This document shows positions 42,778 to 51,896 of a stretch of DNA of 64,000 nucleotides, one piece after another; positions within the stretch are counted from its first letter, which is position 1, and each line of letters begins with the position of its first letter. This DNA is from Aquipluma nitroreducens (lineage in GTDB: Bacteria; Bacteroidota; Bacteroidia; Bacteroidales; Prolixibacteraceae): assembly GCF_009689585.1 (NCBI RefSeq), contig NZ_AP018694.1, positions 4,207,501 to 4,271,500 of the forward strand, read 5' to 3'. The notes under the pieces are model-generated. The model saw only the letters and a program-made list of their open reading frames with translations. It was not told the DNA's origin and made no database searches. The position numbers and the translations under genes are program-made.

Positions 42778-44220
42778 CTACCACACAAAAGTGCCTACAG
42801 CGCCTTGCGCCAGCGATGTGGTGACTGATTTGCCTTTAAAGCTGATACTGAAATTCTGGAGCGATCCGGCGTCATTCAGCACAATCAATACCTTTTTGCC
42901 TTCCGGAGTTTTAAATGCAACATTGGGCAAATTAGCTGGCAAATTAGTGTCGATTCGAACAGAACCCGGACGAACAAATTTGGATGCATGAGCCAGAATA
43001 TAATAAGCCGGATTGCGTGTTACTGCATTACCGTTAATTGTAATGGTGCCTAGGCACTGATCGCAGCCACCTTCATTGGTATGCGGATCGTTCGATGGGT
43101 CGGCGGCCAGGTTCCATTCCAGTACATTGCGGCACCAGTTGCGGGTTCCGCCAATAACGAGGGTACGCGTATGCCACGAGAGATCGCCGGCCAGATTGCC
43201 GGGAGCGCCCACCCACTGCTCTGTAAAATATAAGTTTTTGGCAGGGAAGGCATTGTGAACCTTGCTCAATTCTTCAATTGTTCCGCCATACAGGTGAAAA
43301 GCTGATCCGTCAACATATTTGGCAGCTTCCGGATCGTTTAAAATTTGAAGCGGATAATCAATGCGGTCGGCATTATGGTCGTAAATAATAATCTTTGATT
43401 TTATTCCGGCGTTAGCGAAAGCTGGCCCAAGGCTTTTCTTGATAAAATCGGTCTGATCGGCAGCAGTCATATACATGCTTGGATTATTTCCCGGATGCAA
43501 GGGCTCGTTTTGAATGGTGATGGCATCGATGTTGATTCCTTCATCCTTCATTTTCTGAACATACTTCACAAAATATTTGGCATAGGCGTCAAAATATTCC
43601 GATTTCAGGCTACCACCTTTAAACGAATTGTTGGTTTTCATCCAGATAGGAGCAGTCCATGGCGATCCCATAATTTTGATGTTCGGATTGATCGCCAAAA
43701 TTTCTTTCAAAACCGGAATCAAATCAGCTTTTTCAGTTTCAAGGCTGAATTTGTCCATGTTTACATCGGTTTGTCCAGCTGGCAAATCGTCATAAGTGAA
43801 TAAATGGTCGCTTAGGTCAGAAGCTCCAATGCTGATTCGCAGGTAGCTAATTCCAATATTATTTGCATCAGTAGCGAAGAGCTCTTTTAAGATTTTATTC
43901 CGGCTTGTATTATCCATCCGGTTGAGCAATGTGGCGCTTCCGCCAGTGAGGCAATTTCCAAAGCCATCAATCGTCTGGAAAGTTGTTGTTGTGTCAATAG
44001 CAATGATTGGATATTGGTTTACGGCAGTACTGAAATTCAGGCTTGTGTTTTGTCGCTCGAAAAGCACATTCGTCAACGGGCTGGTCACCCATGCTTCGAC
44101 CTCAGTTTTTACGGGATTTCCGGTCGGATTTGGCTTTTCGGGATAATTGTCGTTTTTAGAACTCTCGGAACAACCCAAAAACAATATCAGTAAAGTGAAA
44201 AGTAAATTCATGTTTCTCAT
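42778..44220 (-). CDS. glycoside hydrolase family 30 lipoprotein
   Basis: Surface or periplasmic beta-glycanase of 480 residues, probably an endo-beta-1,6-glucanase or glucosylceramidase-type enzyme. Lipobox FLGC at about residue 17. The (beta/alpha)8 barrel starts at TFQTIDGFGNCLTGGSA; the acid/base Glu is in ITIQNEPLHPGN and the nucleophile Glu in LYFTEQW. The C-terminal beta-sandwich includes NPAYYILAHASKFVRPGSVRI. Beside GH16 it points to branched beta-1,3/1,6-glucan. It is separated from GH16 by a MITE-like element. Confidence 0.92.
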   Translation of the reverse strand: MRNMNLLFTLLILFLGCSESSKNDNYPEKPNPTGNPVKTEVEAWVTSPLTNVLFERQNTSLNFSTAVNQYPIIAIDTTTTFQTIDGFGNCLTGGSATLLNRMDNTSRNKILKELFATDANNIGISYLRISIGASDLSDHLFTYDDLPAGQTDVNMDKFSLETEKADLIPVLKEILAINPNIKIMGSPWTAPIWMKTNNSFKGGSLKSEYFDAYAKYFVKYVQKMKDEGINIDAITIQNEPLHPGNNPSMYMTAADQTDFIKKSLGPAFANAGIKSKIIIYDHNADRIDYPLQILNDPEAAKYVDGSAFHLYGGTIEELSKVHNAFPAKNLYFTEQWVGAPGNLAGDLSWHTRTLVIGGTRNWCRNVLEWNLAADPSNDPHTNEGGCDQCLGTITINGNAVTRNPAYYILAHASKFVRPGSVRIDTNLPANLPNVAFKTPEGKKVLIVLNDAGSLQNFSISFKGKSVTTSLAQGAVGTFVW

Positions 44221-44277
44221 TTTTAGTTGGCTAAGTTGAAATTACATGGGGCAAATTAATTGGCATTTTAAGAAATA

Positions 44278-44469
44278 GAGGCTGTATCAAAAGTGATTAT
44301 GTTTTTTCAAAAACTTACAATTTGAAAGTACCGATACTTTTAAAACCCCTAAATCCCCTGAAGGGGACTTCAAAGCCGCCCCTTCAGGGGAGGTTTGGAG
44401 GGGTGAAATGAAGTTGAACTTACAATTTAAAAGTTGAATTTGTGAAATTTTGACTTTTGATACAACCTC
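44278..44469. mobile_element. 192-bp MITE-like element, copy 2
   Basis: Same length, orientation and ends (GAGGCTGTATCAAAAGT at the left) as 33132-33323, with 3 substitutions. It sits between the stop of GH16 and the start of GH30, inside an otherwise continuous leftward operon, so GH30 transcription from the upstream promoter must cross it. The GC-rich internal hairpin could reduce read-through. The outermost bases differ from copy 1, and no target duplication is clear. Confidence 0.8.
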
Positions 44470-44502
44470 ATGATATGAATGCCCCTATTTAAATCCCCTA
44501 TT

Positions 44503-45348
44503 TTATTTTTTTTGATAAACCCTGACATAATCAACCACCATCGAACGAGGGAAGATGGTGTCGTCGATGCCTTTTTGACCGCCCCAGTTACCACCAACAG
44601 CCACGTTCAGTAATAAGTGGAATCTCTTATCGAATGGCCAAACCGGAAAGCCTTTTCCTTCGTTCTTGAAAGTAAAATATAGTTTGTCATCAACGTAAAC
44701 TCTGTATTCGGATGATTCCCATTCCAGGATATAGTTGTGAAATTGAGTATAGCAGTCGGAAACGGTGGTCGTTGCATTTTTCTGTGTGCCTTGCACGTGG
44801 TTGTACGATTGGGTGTGGGCCGATGCAACAATGACGTACGGATCGTATCCTACATTTTCCATGATGTCGATTTCGCCGCTGGCAGGCCAACCTCCATAAG
44901 TCCAGTCGGTTGATAACATCCAGATGGCTGGCCACATTCCTCTTCCTTCCGGAAGTTTTGCCCGAACTTCAGCCTTCCCGTACAGCCAATCACCTTTCGA
45001 TTTGGTAATCAGTCGGGCAGATGTATATTTTTTACCTTCCACATCTTCTTTGATCGCGTTGATGTAGAGGTATCCGTCTTTTACTTCCGAGTTTTTCAGT
45101 TGACCACTGGTGTAGAATTGAGCTTCGTTATTTCCCCATCCGTTGGCGTTCCCTTCGGTGTCGTAACTCCATTTTTTGCTGTCGGGCAAGCCGTTATAAT
45201 CAAATTCATCGCTCCAAACCAACTCGTAGTTGCCAGTTGGGGTGCCGGTACCTGGTTTTACACCCGTAGGTTCCGATTTGTTGTCTTTGGCACAACCCCA
45301 CAGGGAAGTTGAACAAATGAGAATTGTAAAGAAGAACAATCGTTTCAT
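44503..45348 (-). CDS. glycoside hydrolase family 16 lipoprotein (laminarinase-like)
   Basis: Endo-beta-1,3-glucanase-type enzyme, 281 residues. Lipobox LWGC at about residue 19, followed by a short linker. The jelly-roll catalytic domain has YELVWSDEFDYNGLPD at the start and the active-site E-x-D-x-x-E as GEIDIMENVG, with ARLPEGRGMWPAIWML before it and LLLNVAVGGNWGG near the end. It would produce the oligosaccharides imported by the SusC/D pair encoded upstream. Confidence 0.95.
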   Translation of the reverse strand: MKRLFFFTILICSTSLWGCAKDNKSEPTGVKPGTGTPTGNYELVWSDEFDYNGLPDSKKWSYDTEGNANGWGNNEAQFYTSGQLKNSEVKDGYLYINAIKEDVEGKKYTSARLITKSKGDWLYGKAEVRAKLPEGRGMWPAIWMLSTDWTYGGWPASGEIDIMENVGYDPYVIVASAHTQSYNHVQGTQKNATTTVSDCYTQFHNYILEWESSEYRVYVDDKLYFTFKNEGKGFPVWPFDKRFHLLLNVAVGGNWGGQKGIDDTIFPRSMVVDYVRVYQKK

Positions 45349-45373
45349 AAAAGTTGTATTTTTTTAGGAAAAA

Positions 45374-45416
45374 ATGAACTCCTGCCCATCTGGCGAACCA
45401 GATAGTCAGGAGTTTT
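45374..45416 (-). terminator. strong hairpin between PKD lipoprotein and GH16 genes
   Basis: Outer arms AACTCCTG/CAGGAGTT and inner arms ATCTGG/CCAGAT with a CGAA loop; on the minus strand ATTTTTT follows. Being inside the operon, it probably acts as partial terminator or 3'-end stabiliser, giving more Sus-type mRNA than GH16/GH30 mRNA. Confidence 0.6.
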
Positions 45417-45426
45417 TATTGCCAAT

Positions 45427-46887
45427 CTATTTCCCGAACGTAAAATCGTCGAAGAAGAAAATACCCTGAGCTGCATGTCCTTCAGCACCAAACTGAATTA
45501 CAATTTTGTCATAATCCTGCCGGTTACTTACCGAACTGAAATCAAAAGTTAGTTCGATCCATTTGTCTGATTCCAAATTTGCTTTTATCACTTCTGTTTG
45601 TGTTGTCCATGCGTTTCCACCCAGACTGCTATCCTGTAATTTTACAGCTACCTGATGCTGAAGCTGGTTCACCGAAATCCAACTGCCTGCAACATCGTAG
45701 GTCCCAAGGTAATCATTATAGGATGGAATAAACACTTTCATTTTTACTTTATTCTGTTCGGTCAGATCAAACTTATATTCGTTTGTCGAAAAGTAAATGT
45801 TTGAATAGAACGCAGAAGTTTTCTGGTACAGGAATACTTTTGAAGAAGTGTTAACCGGCACTGGCGCCGGATTTGAATAACTGGAGCTTACCAAAGAACC
45901 CATGTCTTCATATTTGAATGCCACCTTGCTGGTTGTTCCTTCAAAATCTTCGGATAGAGGATTTGCTTTCAGTGGGATGATCACAATTGGCTTCACGTTC
46001 TTTTCTTTTGGAATCAAACGATACCACCAGCCATTACCTGGCTCAACGGTACTTACACATTTAATATACAACTCGTCTTCAGTAAGTTTTATAATTTCAT
46101 ACGTTGATGTACCTGCGTAGTGTCCGAAAAATGCACCATCACTAAGTGTTAGCGTTTTTGCTGATTCTTTCAATGTAAAGGTATAGGAAGATTTTGGAGC
46201 ATAAGCCACGTCAAAATCGCCGTCGCCGGGAACCACTGAATTTGAATATCCCAGACCTGCAAGAGCTGCACGGCCATTTTCGTTGGTATAAACTGAACCA
46301 TTGTTTTTCCAGTCCATTTTCACACCCACTTGGGTAAACGTAAATTCCTGAGAATAAAGACAGCTTTTGGTTTTGCCTTCGGCAGGGCAGCTCCACCAGC
46401 TCGGGCTCGAATCATCAGCTGGCCCAACACCAAAATGTCCGTCGTGAAATTGATCGAACACCCATGTTTTACCTGCCAAATTGCTTGCACCACCGGTTAA
46501 TGCGGTGTACATCGGAGTATTGAGCATCGACATGTCATCATTGTCAATTGTAATTGTTTTTGACTTTGAGACAGAACCTCCTTTTGAATATAAAGTCATA
46601 ACAACATTGTACGTCCCTTTAAAAGGATATTCAACAGTTGCTGATTCGCCTTTGCCTTTTGTGTTGTTGCCGAAATCCCAGGTTACAATACCAGCAATCT
46701 TCGATGTGTTTTTTATTTCCAGAATGTTTGCCTTTGCAGCTGTTGGTGTAGCTGTGAAATCAAGCTGATCTTCAGTTGGAGTCTGTCCGATATCGATGGA
46801 GCTATCCATTTCGGGTTTACACGCAAACATAACAATTATGAGTGCAGCTAAACCGGCAAGTTTTTGTATGTAATTCATTCGTTTCAT
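45427..46887 (-). CDS. PKD-domain surface lipoprotein, SusE/F-position glycan-binding protein
   Basis: About 486 residues. Lipobox MFAC about 20 residues in. A PKD-like domain follows (about 40-110: ATPTAAKANILEIKNTSKIAGIVTWDFGN and GTYNVVMTLYSKGGSVSKSKTITI), then a middle domain with a Trp/Cys-rich patch (SPSWWSCPAEGKTKSCLY), and a C-terminal jelly roll (about 315-486) resembling a carbohydrate-binding module (IVIQFGAEGHAAQGIFFFDDFTFG). Position after SusD and before GH16 fits a surface glycan-binding protein of a laminarin locus. Starts two codons earlier or three later are possible. Confidence 0.82.
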   Translation of the reverse strand: MKRMNYIQKLAGLAALIIVMFACKPEMDSSIDIGQTPTEDQLDFTATPTAAKANILEIKNTSKIAGIVTWDFGNNTKGKGESATVEYPFKGTYNVVMTLYSKGGSVSKSKTITIDNDDMSMLNTPMYTALTGGASNLAGKTWVFDQFHDGHFGVGPADDSSPSWWSCPAEGKTKSCLYSQEFTFTQVGVKMDWKNNGSVYTNENGRAALAGLGYSNSVVPGDGDFDVAYAPKSSYTFTLKESAKTLTLSDGAFFGHYAGTSTYEIIKLTEDELYIKCVSTVEPGNGWWYRLIPKEKNVKPIVIIPLKANPLSEDFEGTTSKVAFKYEDMGSLVSSSYSNPAPVPVNTSSKVFLYQKTSAFYSNIYFSTNEYKFDLTEQNKVKMKVFIPSYNDYLGTYDVAGSWISVNQLQHQVAVKLQDSSLGGNAWTTQTEVIKANLESDKWIELTFDFSSVSNRQDYDKIVIQFGAEGHAAQGIFFFDDFTFGK

Positions 46888-46935
46888 TACCAAAAAGTTT
46901 TAAATTTTAATTAAAAACAAGATTACAGAACCTGC

Positions 46936-48531
46936 TTATTTATAAGCTGGCACCATTTGTTTCAACACATCCTTGTTCGTATTTCTGATTTCAGATGCAG
47001 GAATAGGGAACATACCCCATGTTTCGGGATTATATGTCCTGACCGTAAAATCAGCTGGATTAGGAATACCCTGCGGTACATTAAAACTTGCATTTATTTT
47101 AGCTGCTGCATAGGCCTGGCCTCTTCTTAAAAGATCCCATTTGCGAAGACCTTCGCCTCCAAATTCAACACGTCTTTCATGGTAGATGTTATCGAGTGTA
47201 ATGCTTGTCAAAGCAGCGCTTGCTCCCAGTGAGCGGGTTCTGACCTGATTCAGGTAACCGGTAGCTTTTGCCGGATTGTCAGTCAGGAATAATTCGGCAG
47301 CCATCAACAAAACATCGGCATAACGAATGTCGGTGAAATTGCGTGGAAAGTTGTGACTTGGATCACCACCAACTCCAATGTAAGCACTGAGAGCCATGTA
47401 TTTCTTGTTGAAAAGGCCTGTATTCATGTAAGCCTTGTTGTACTTAGTCATTTTTACATCAGCATTGTACAATGTGGCGTCTTTTCTTGGGTCACCAGTT
47501 TCAAACTCGTCGGCTAAACTCCATGTTGGAACAGCAAACGACCATCCAGGATAAATTGTATCATCACCTTCAGGATTACGCACGCTTAACCAAACCGAAG
47601 AGAAGTTGCCATTGATTCCCCAACCGCCCCAGTCGCCTGATTTAGCTTTTTCAGAATATTGGATTTCGAGCAGTGATTCTTTGTTGTTTTGATTAGCCCA
47701 ATCCCACAAATCGGCATAATTAGGAAGCAGAGAATATACATTGCTTGAAATAATCTGCTCTAATGCGGCTTGTACATAAGCTTTATCGATCGTTGTTTTC
47801 CCATCGCTGAAAGCAGGAACCGACATCACTGGTTTGGCAAAACCTTCGTGATAAAGGTAAATACGGGCCATTAATGCCTGAGCAGCTCCTTTTGATATGC
47901 GTCCTTTTTCGGCTGAAGAAACTGAAACTGGCAGCACTGGAATTGCTTTGAGCAAATCGGAGGCTATTTGCGTAAATAATTCAGCAGGTGTATTCTGAGG
48001 AATATTTTTGTAGTCTTCAACATTAGGAAGCACTTCTGTAATAAGCGGTGCATATCCGTAGTGACGAACCAGATCCCAATAGAAATAAGCTCTTAAAAAC
48101 AAAGCTTCACCTTCGTAACGGTCTTTCAGCCCATTGGTTTTCCAATCGATATCGGCTTGTTTCTGCAGATACAGGTTGGCGCGATAAATTCCGGAATAAC
48201 AACGGTTCCACAAATCGCTTGACGAACCGTTTTCAGGAGTCATTTTAAACATTTCCATTTCCTGCCATTGGCTCATATCCGAGATGTTTGAACCACCGCA
48301 GAATGCATCGTCCGAAAAAATATCGGACATGGTCGGAACAAATTGCCAGTTCTGAACAGAGTAGGCATCGTAAACGGCAGTTAGCGCCAGGAAGGCCTGA
48401 TCTTCTGTTTTGTAATAGTTGGCTTCAACCTGACCTGTTTTGGGTTCCAGTTCAAGAAATGATTTTGAACAGGAAATGCTACCCAAAGCTAAAGCCAAAA
48501 ATGAGGTCACATATATTATATTCTTTTTCAT
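46936..48531 (-). CDS. RagB/SusD-family glycan-binding lipoprotein
   Basis: Lid partner of the SusC encoded 28 bp upstream. Lipobox SISC at about residue 20. SusD landmarks: LELEPKTGQVEANYYKTEDQAFLALTAVYDA, the region GEALFLRAYFYWDLVRHYGYAPL, AAQALMARIYLYHEG and the C-terminal IYHERRVEFGGEGLRKWDLLR and MFPIPASEI. 531 residues. Confidence 0.95.
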   Translation of the reverse strand: MKKNIIYVTSFLALALGSISCSKSFLELEPKTGQVEANYYKTEDQAFLALTAVYDAYSVQNWQFVPTMSDIFSDDAFCGGSNISDMSQWQEMEMFKMTPENGSSSDLWNRCYSGIYRANLYLQKQADIDWKTNGLKDRYEGEALFLRAYFYWDLVRHYGYAPLITEVLPNVEDYKNIPQNTPAELFTQIASDLLKAIPVLPVSVSSAEKGRISKGAAQALMARIYLYHEGFAKPVMSVPAFSDGKTTIDKAYVQAALEQIISSNVYSLLPNYADLWDWANQNNKESLLEIQYSEKAKSGDWGGWGINGNFSSVWLSVRNPEGDDTIYPGWSFAVPTWSLADEFETGDPRKDATLYNADVKMTKYNKAYMNTGLFNKKYMALSAYIGVGGDPSHNFPRNFTDIRYADVLLMAAELFLTDNPAKATGYLNQVRTRSLGASAALTSITLDNIYHERRVEFGGEGLRKWDLLRRGQAYAAAKINASFNVPQGIPNPADFTVRTYNPETWGMFPIPASEIRNTNKDVLKQMVPAYK

Positions 48532-48559
48532 CTTTTTCTATTTTTTAGTATTGGCTTTA

Positions 48560-51500
48560 TTAAAATGTAATGTTAACACCACCTAAAACGGTGCGGGCTT
48601 GTGGATAAATACCATGGTCGATGCCATTGCTGAATACACCTCCACCAATTTCAGGATCGTAGCCTTTGTAGCTGGTAAATGTCAACAGGTTTTCTGCAGT
48701 TACATAAAAACGCAGGTTCTTAATTTTCAGGTAATCGACAACCGATTTTGGTAGCGTGTAACCAAGAGTGATGTTTCTCAGTCGTACATAGCTTCCGTCG
48801 TGAATAAAGAAGTCGCTTACTGTTTTCATGTTTTGGTTGTCATCAACAAATGTTACACGGGGGTAATAATTTGATGTGCCTTCGCCTGTCCAACGGTTCA
48901 GCCATTCCTGGCGATAGTTGGTTCCATTCATGTCGTAACGTCTGGTAGCGTCATACACTTCCTGACCCAAAGCAGCATATACAAACATGTTCATGTCAAA
49001 GCCTTTGTATTCAAGGTTCAGATTCAAACCTCCAGTAAATACGGGGTACGGCGAGCCCATTTCAACGCGGTCGGCATCCGAGATTTTGCCATCGCCGTTT
49101 TCATCAATAAATTTAATGTCGCCAGGTTTCGCACTTGGCTGAATTTTTCCACCGGTAGAGCTTACGTAGGCATTGATCTCACTTTCATTCTGGAAAATTC
49201 CATCGGTTTTAACACCGTAGAAAACTCCCATTGGTGAGCCAACCGAAGCATATAATACTCCTGATTGTCCGAATCCTCCGTCTCCACCCTGAAGCCTTTT
49301 TTCAGCATTCTGAATGTCGAGAACTTCATTTTTATTGTAGGCTCCGTTGATCGAAGCATTGAAATATAATTTTCCAAATTGTTTCTTGTAGCTTACTTCG
49401 CCTTCAAAACCTGAGTTTCTTACCGAGCCCCCGTTGATGATTGGAGCAGAGTTGCCAACTAACATTGGAACCGGAGCGGTAACCAACCAGTCTTTGGTTG
49501 TTTTTACATAGTAATCCAGCGTAACTCTCAGGCTGCTGCCAAGTGTTGCGAAATCAAGACCAATATTGGTTTGTTCTGAGGTTTCCCATTTCAGCGATGG
49601 ATTGGCAATCCGGGTTGGCTGTGTTCCATTGTATTGGGTTTTGCTGTCGCCAAAATAATAGATGTTTTGATTTCCAATAATTGAAGTGTATCCAAAATCA
49701 CCAATGTTTTCGCTTCCGTTTTGACCCCAACTGGCTCTTAATTTCAGCAAATCAACAGTTTCTTTTGCTCCGCTCATGAAATTTTCTCTTGAAATAACCC
49801 AACCACCTGCAACCGATGGGAAGTAACCGTATTTATTCTCGGAACCGAAGCGCGATGATCCGTCACGACGAATGGTAGCGGTTAACATGTACCGATCCAT
49901 CAAATCGTAATTTACACGGCCGAACAATGAGGCAACAGTGTGTTCTGAATAACCACCACCAGTACTTGCGCTCAACGGATTGGTTGCATTGTCAATGTAG
50001 GCATGTCCAAAATCGTCAAAAATCACATCCGATTTTTCTCCTGAAAGGTTTTGGTACATATCTTTAAAGGCAGTTGTTCCAGCCATCAAGGTAAGATGAT
50101 GAATGTCAATGGTTTTATCAAAAGTTAAAACATTCTCGAAGTTCCATCTTGAATAAACTTTCATGCTTTGCGATACCTTGTCGGTAGTAGTAAAGTGCAT
50201 TGCATCAAGATAGTAGAACGGATAATAATTACGTTCGTTCACCAATGCCATTTCGCCGCTGTATGTTGATTTGAAAGTCAAACCTTTCAAAGCCGAATTA
50301 ATTTTACCAAAGTCAACTTCAGCGAAAAGGCCACCAACGATTTTACTCGTTTTTGTTTGTGAATTTACTTTGTCCAGCAAAGCCATTGGGTTGGTAATTT
50401 CCTGTAAGCCGATTCCATAATCTTCAGGAGTAGCCCATGTTCCGTCAGCATATTTTACAGGAACAATAGGAGGCATATTAATGGCCTGAGCCAAACCGTT
50501 TCCAAAATGGCTGTTGGTATCAATACCTTTGCTGTTAATGTATGCCAGGTTTAAATTGGAGCCAAACTTCATGAAACCAAATTCGGCAACGGTGTTTAAG
50601 TGATATCCGAATTTTTCGAATTGAGATTTCCCTTTGGCAACAATACCGTCTTGTTTAAAATAGTTAATCGAGGATGAATAACTAACTTTATCATTTCCTC
50701 CGTTTAACGAAACCGAATGGTTTTGTTTTGGTGCATCATAATTGAACATTTCATCCTGCCAATCGGTATTAATGTTGTTGCCAGCAATTTCTGCAGCCGA
50801 AAATTTAGGACTCAATCCGCCATTCATTGCAGCTTCGTTGGTCAACATCATGTATTGCTGGCTATCGAGCAAGCGAAGTTTCCTCCATGGATTTTGGACC
50901 CCATAATAACCGTCATAGCTAACCGTCATCTTTGAGTCTTTTTTACCACTTTTTGTAGTAATGAGGATAACCCCATTGGCACCACGGGCTCCATAAATAG
51001 CGCTTGATGCGGCGTCTTTCAGAACTTCAATTGATTCAACATCGCTTGAGTTCAGGAAGTCGGTTCCGGAACCGCTCATTGGCAAACCATCGATAATGTA
51101 TAATGGTTCAGCATCGCCGTTTGTTCCAACTCCACGGATGCGGATTGAAACCTGGTCTCCGGGTTGTCCTGAATTACTTGAGATAACAACTCCAGCGGTT
51201 TTCCCCTGAAGAGCCTGCGTGACTCTCATGTCCGAAGATTTTTTCAAATCGTCGCTGCTAACCTTGCTGATTGCACCAGTTACCAGACTTTTTTTCTGGG
51301 TTCCGTAACCAACCACAACAACTTCATCAATATCGGTATGTTCGGTCGCTAATGCGATATTGATAACTGTCCTGTTTGTTACAGGAATTTCCTGAGTTTT
51401 CATACCAACGAAGGAAAAGACCAGCGTTGCGTTACCGGAAGCATTGATGGAATAGTTACCGTCAATGTCAGTAATATTACCAGTGGTTGTTCCTTTAACA

Positions 51501-51628
51501 ACAACACTCACCCCCGGGATCGGTTGTCCATCATCAGCCGATGTGACAACTCCCTTCACCTGTAGCCCTTGTGCAAATACTGCAAAAGAGCTCATCAAAA
51601 TTAAAAGAGCTAAAACTGCTTTTTTCAT
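48560..51628 (-). CDS. SusC/RagA TonB-dependent transporter (no STN domain)
   Basis: Outer-membrane importer for oligoglucans, 1022 residues. A signal peptide ends at VFAQ, then a carboxypeptidase-D-like domain (QVKGVVTSADDGQPIPGVSVV, about 22-100), the TonB-box/plug start DEVVVVGYGTQKKSLVTGAIS, and the barrel ending TVLGGVNITF. In contrast to the SusC at 14888 it lacks STN, so control runs through the large regulator encoded upstream and not through a FecR/sigma pair. Confidence 0.96.
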   Translation of the reverse strand: MKKAVLALLILMSSFAVFAQGLQVKGVVTSADDGQPIPGVSVVVKGTTTGNITDIDGNYSINASGNATLVFSFVGMKTQEIPVTNRTVINIALATEHTDIDEVVVVGYGTQKKSLVTGAISKVSSDDLKKSSDMRVTQALQGKTAGVVISSNSGQPGDQVSIRIRGVGTNGDAEPLYIIDGLPMSGSGTDFLNSSDVESIEVLKDAASSAIYGARGANGVILITTKSGKKDSKMTVSYDGYYGVQNPWRKLRLLDSQQYMMLTNEAAMNGGLSPKFSAAEIAGNNINTDWQDEMFNYDAPKQNHSVSLNGGNDKVSYSSSINYFKQDGIVAKGKSQFEKFGYHLNTVAEFGFMKFGSNLNLAYINSKGIDTNSHFGNGLAQAINMPPIVPVKYADGTWATPEDYGIGLQEITNPMALLDKVNSQTKTSKIVGGLFAEVDFGKINSALKGLTFKSTYSGEMALVNERNYYPFYYLDAMHFTTTDKVSQSMKVYSRWNFENVLTFDKTIDIHHLTLMAGTTAFKDMYQNLSGEKSDVIFDDFGHAYIDNATNPLSASTGGGYSEHTVASLFGRVNYDLMDRYMLTATIRRDGSSRFGSENKYGYFPSVAGGWVISRENFMSGAKETVDLLKLRASWGQNGSENIGDFGYTSIIGNQNIYYFGDSKTQYNGTQPTRIANPSLKWETSEQTNIGLDFATLGSSLRVTLDYYVKTTKDWLVTAPVPMLVGNSAPIINGGSVRNSGFEGEVSYKKQFGKLYFNASINGAYNKNEVLDIQNAEKRLQGGDGGFGQSGVLYASVGSPMGVFYGVKTDGIFQNESEINAYVSSTGGKIQPSAKPGDIKFIDENGDGKISDADRVEMGSPYPVFTGGLNLNLEYKGFDMNMFVYAALGQEVYDATRRYDMNGTNYRQEWLNRWTGEGTSNYYPRVTFVDDNQNMKTVSDFFIHDGSYVRLRNITLGYTLPKSVVDYLKIKNLRFYVTAENLLTFTSYKGYDPEIGGGVFSNGIDHGIYPQARTVLGGVNITF

Positions 51629-51702
51629 AAATAAATAAGTTTTTTAGAAATGGTTTCTAAAAGAATTAATAGTAAATTGCTTTTGTGAGACAATTTTGGG
51701 CA

Positions 51703-51710
51703 CAAAACTA
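51703..51710 (-). promoter_or_regulatory. -7 box of the glucan-locus susC
   Basis: Minus-strand TAGTTTTG, 74 bp upstream of the susC ATG. A TTTG at plus 51735-51738 is 24 nt further upstream, slightly far for -33. Inverted repeats lie just upstream at 51771-51790. Confidence 0.45.
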
Positions 51711-51770
51711 TTCCATTATTTACTTTGGAGAAAGCAAAATCCTACTGCAAAAATACGTCAGATGTAAAGT

Positions 51771-51790
51771 TGTATTACATCAATAATACA
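51771..51790. promoter_or_regulatory. inverted repeat, candidate operator for the PUL regulator
   Basis: TGTATTA-CATCAA-TAATACA is a perfect 7-bp inverted repeat about 60 bp upstream of the susC -7 box. Related TGTA/TACA pairs follow at about 51853-51864 (TGTAACAATACA) and TACAA-CA-TTGTA near 51877-51888. They lie between the susC promoter and the regulator gene, where the LuxR-type protein would be expected to bind. Confidence 0.4.
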
Positions 51791-51896
51791 TCAGTTCGTA
51801 TTTTATGTAATTGTATTTTAGTATTTTGCGTTGATTTAACTGAAATGTAACAATACAACATCAGAATCAAAAGAGTACAACATTGTAGGTTTGGAC

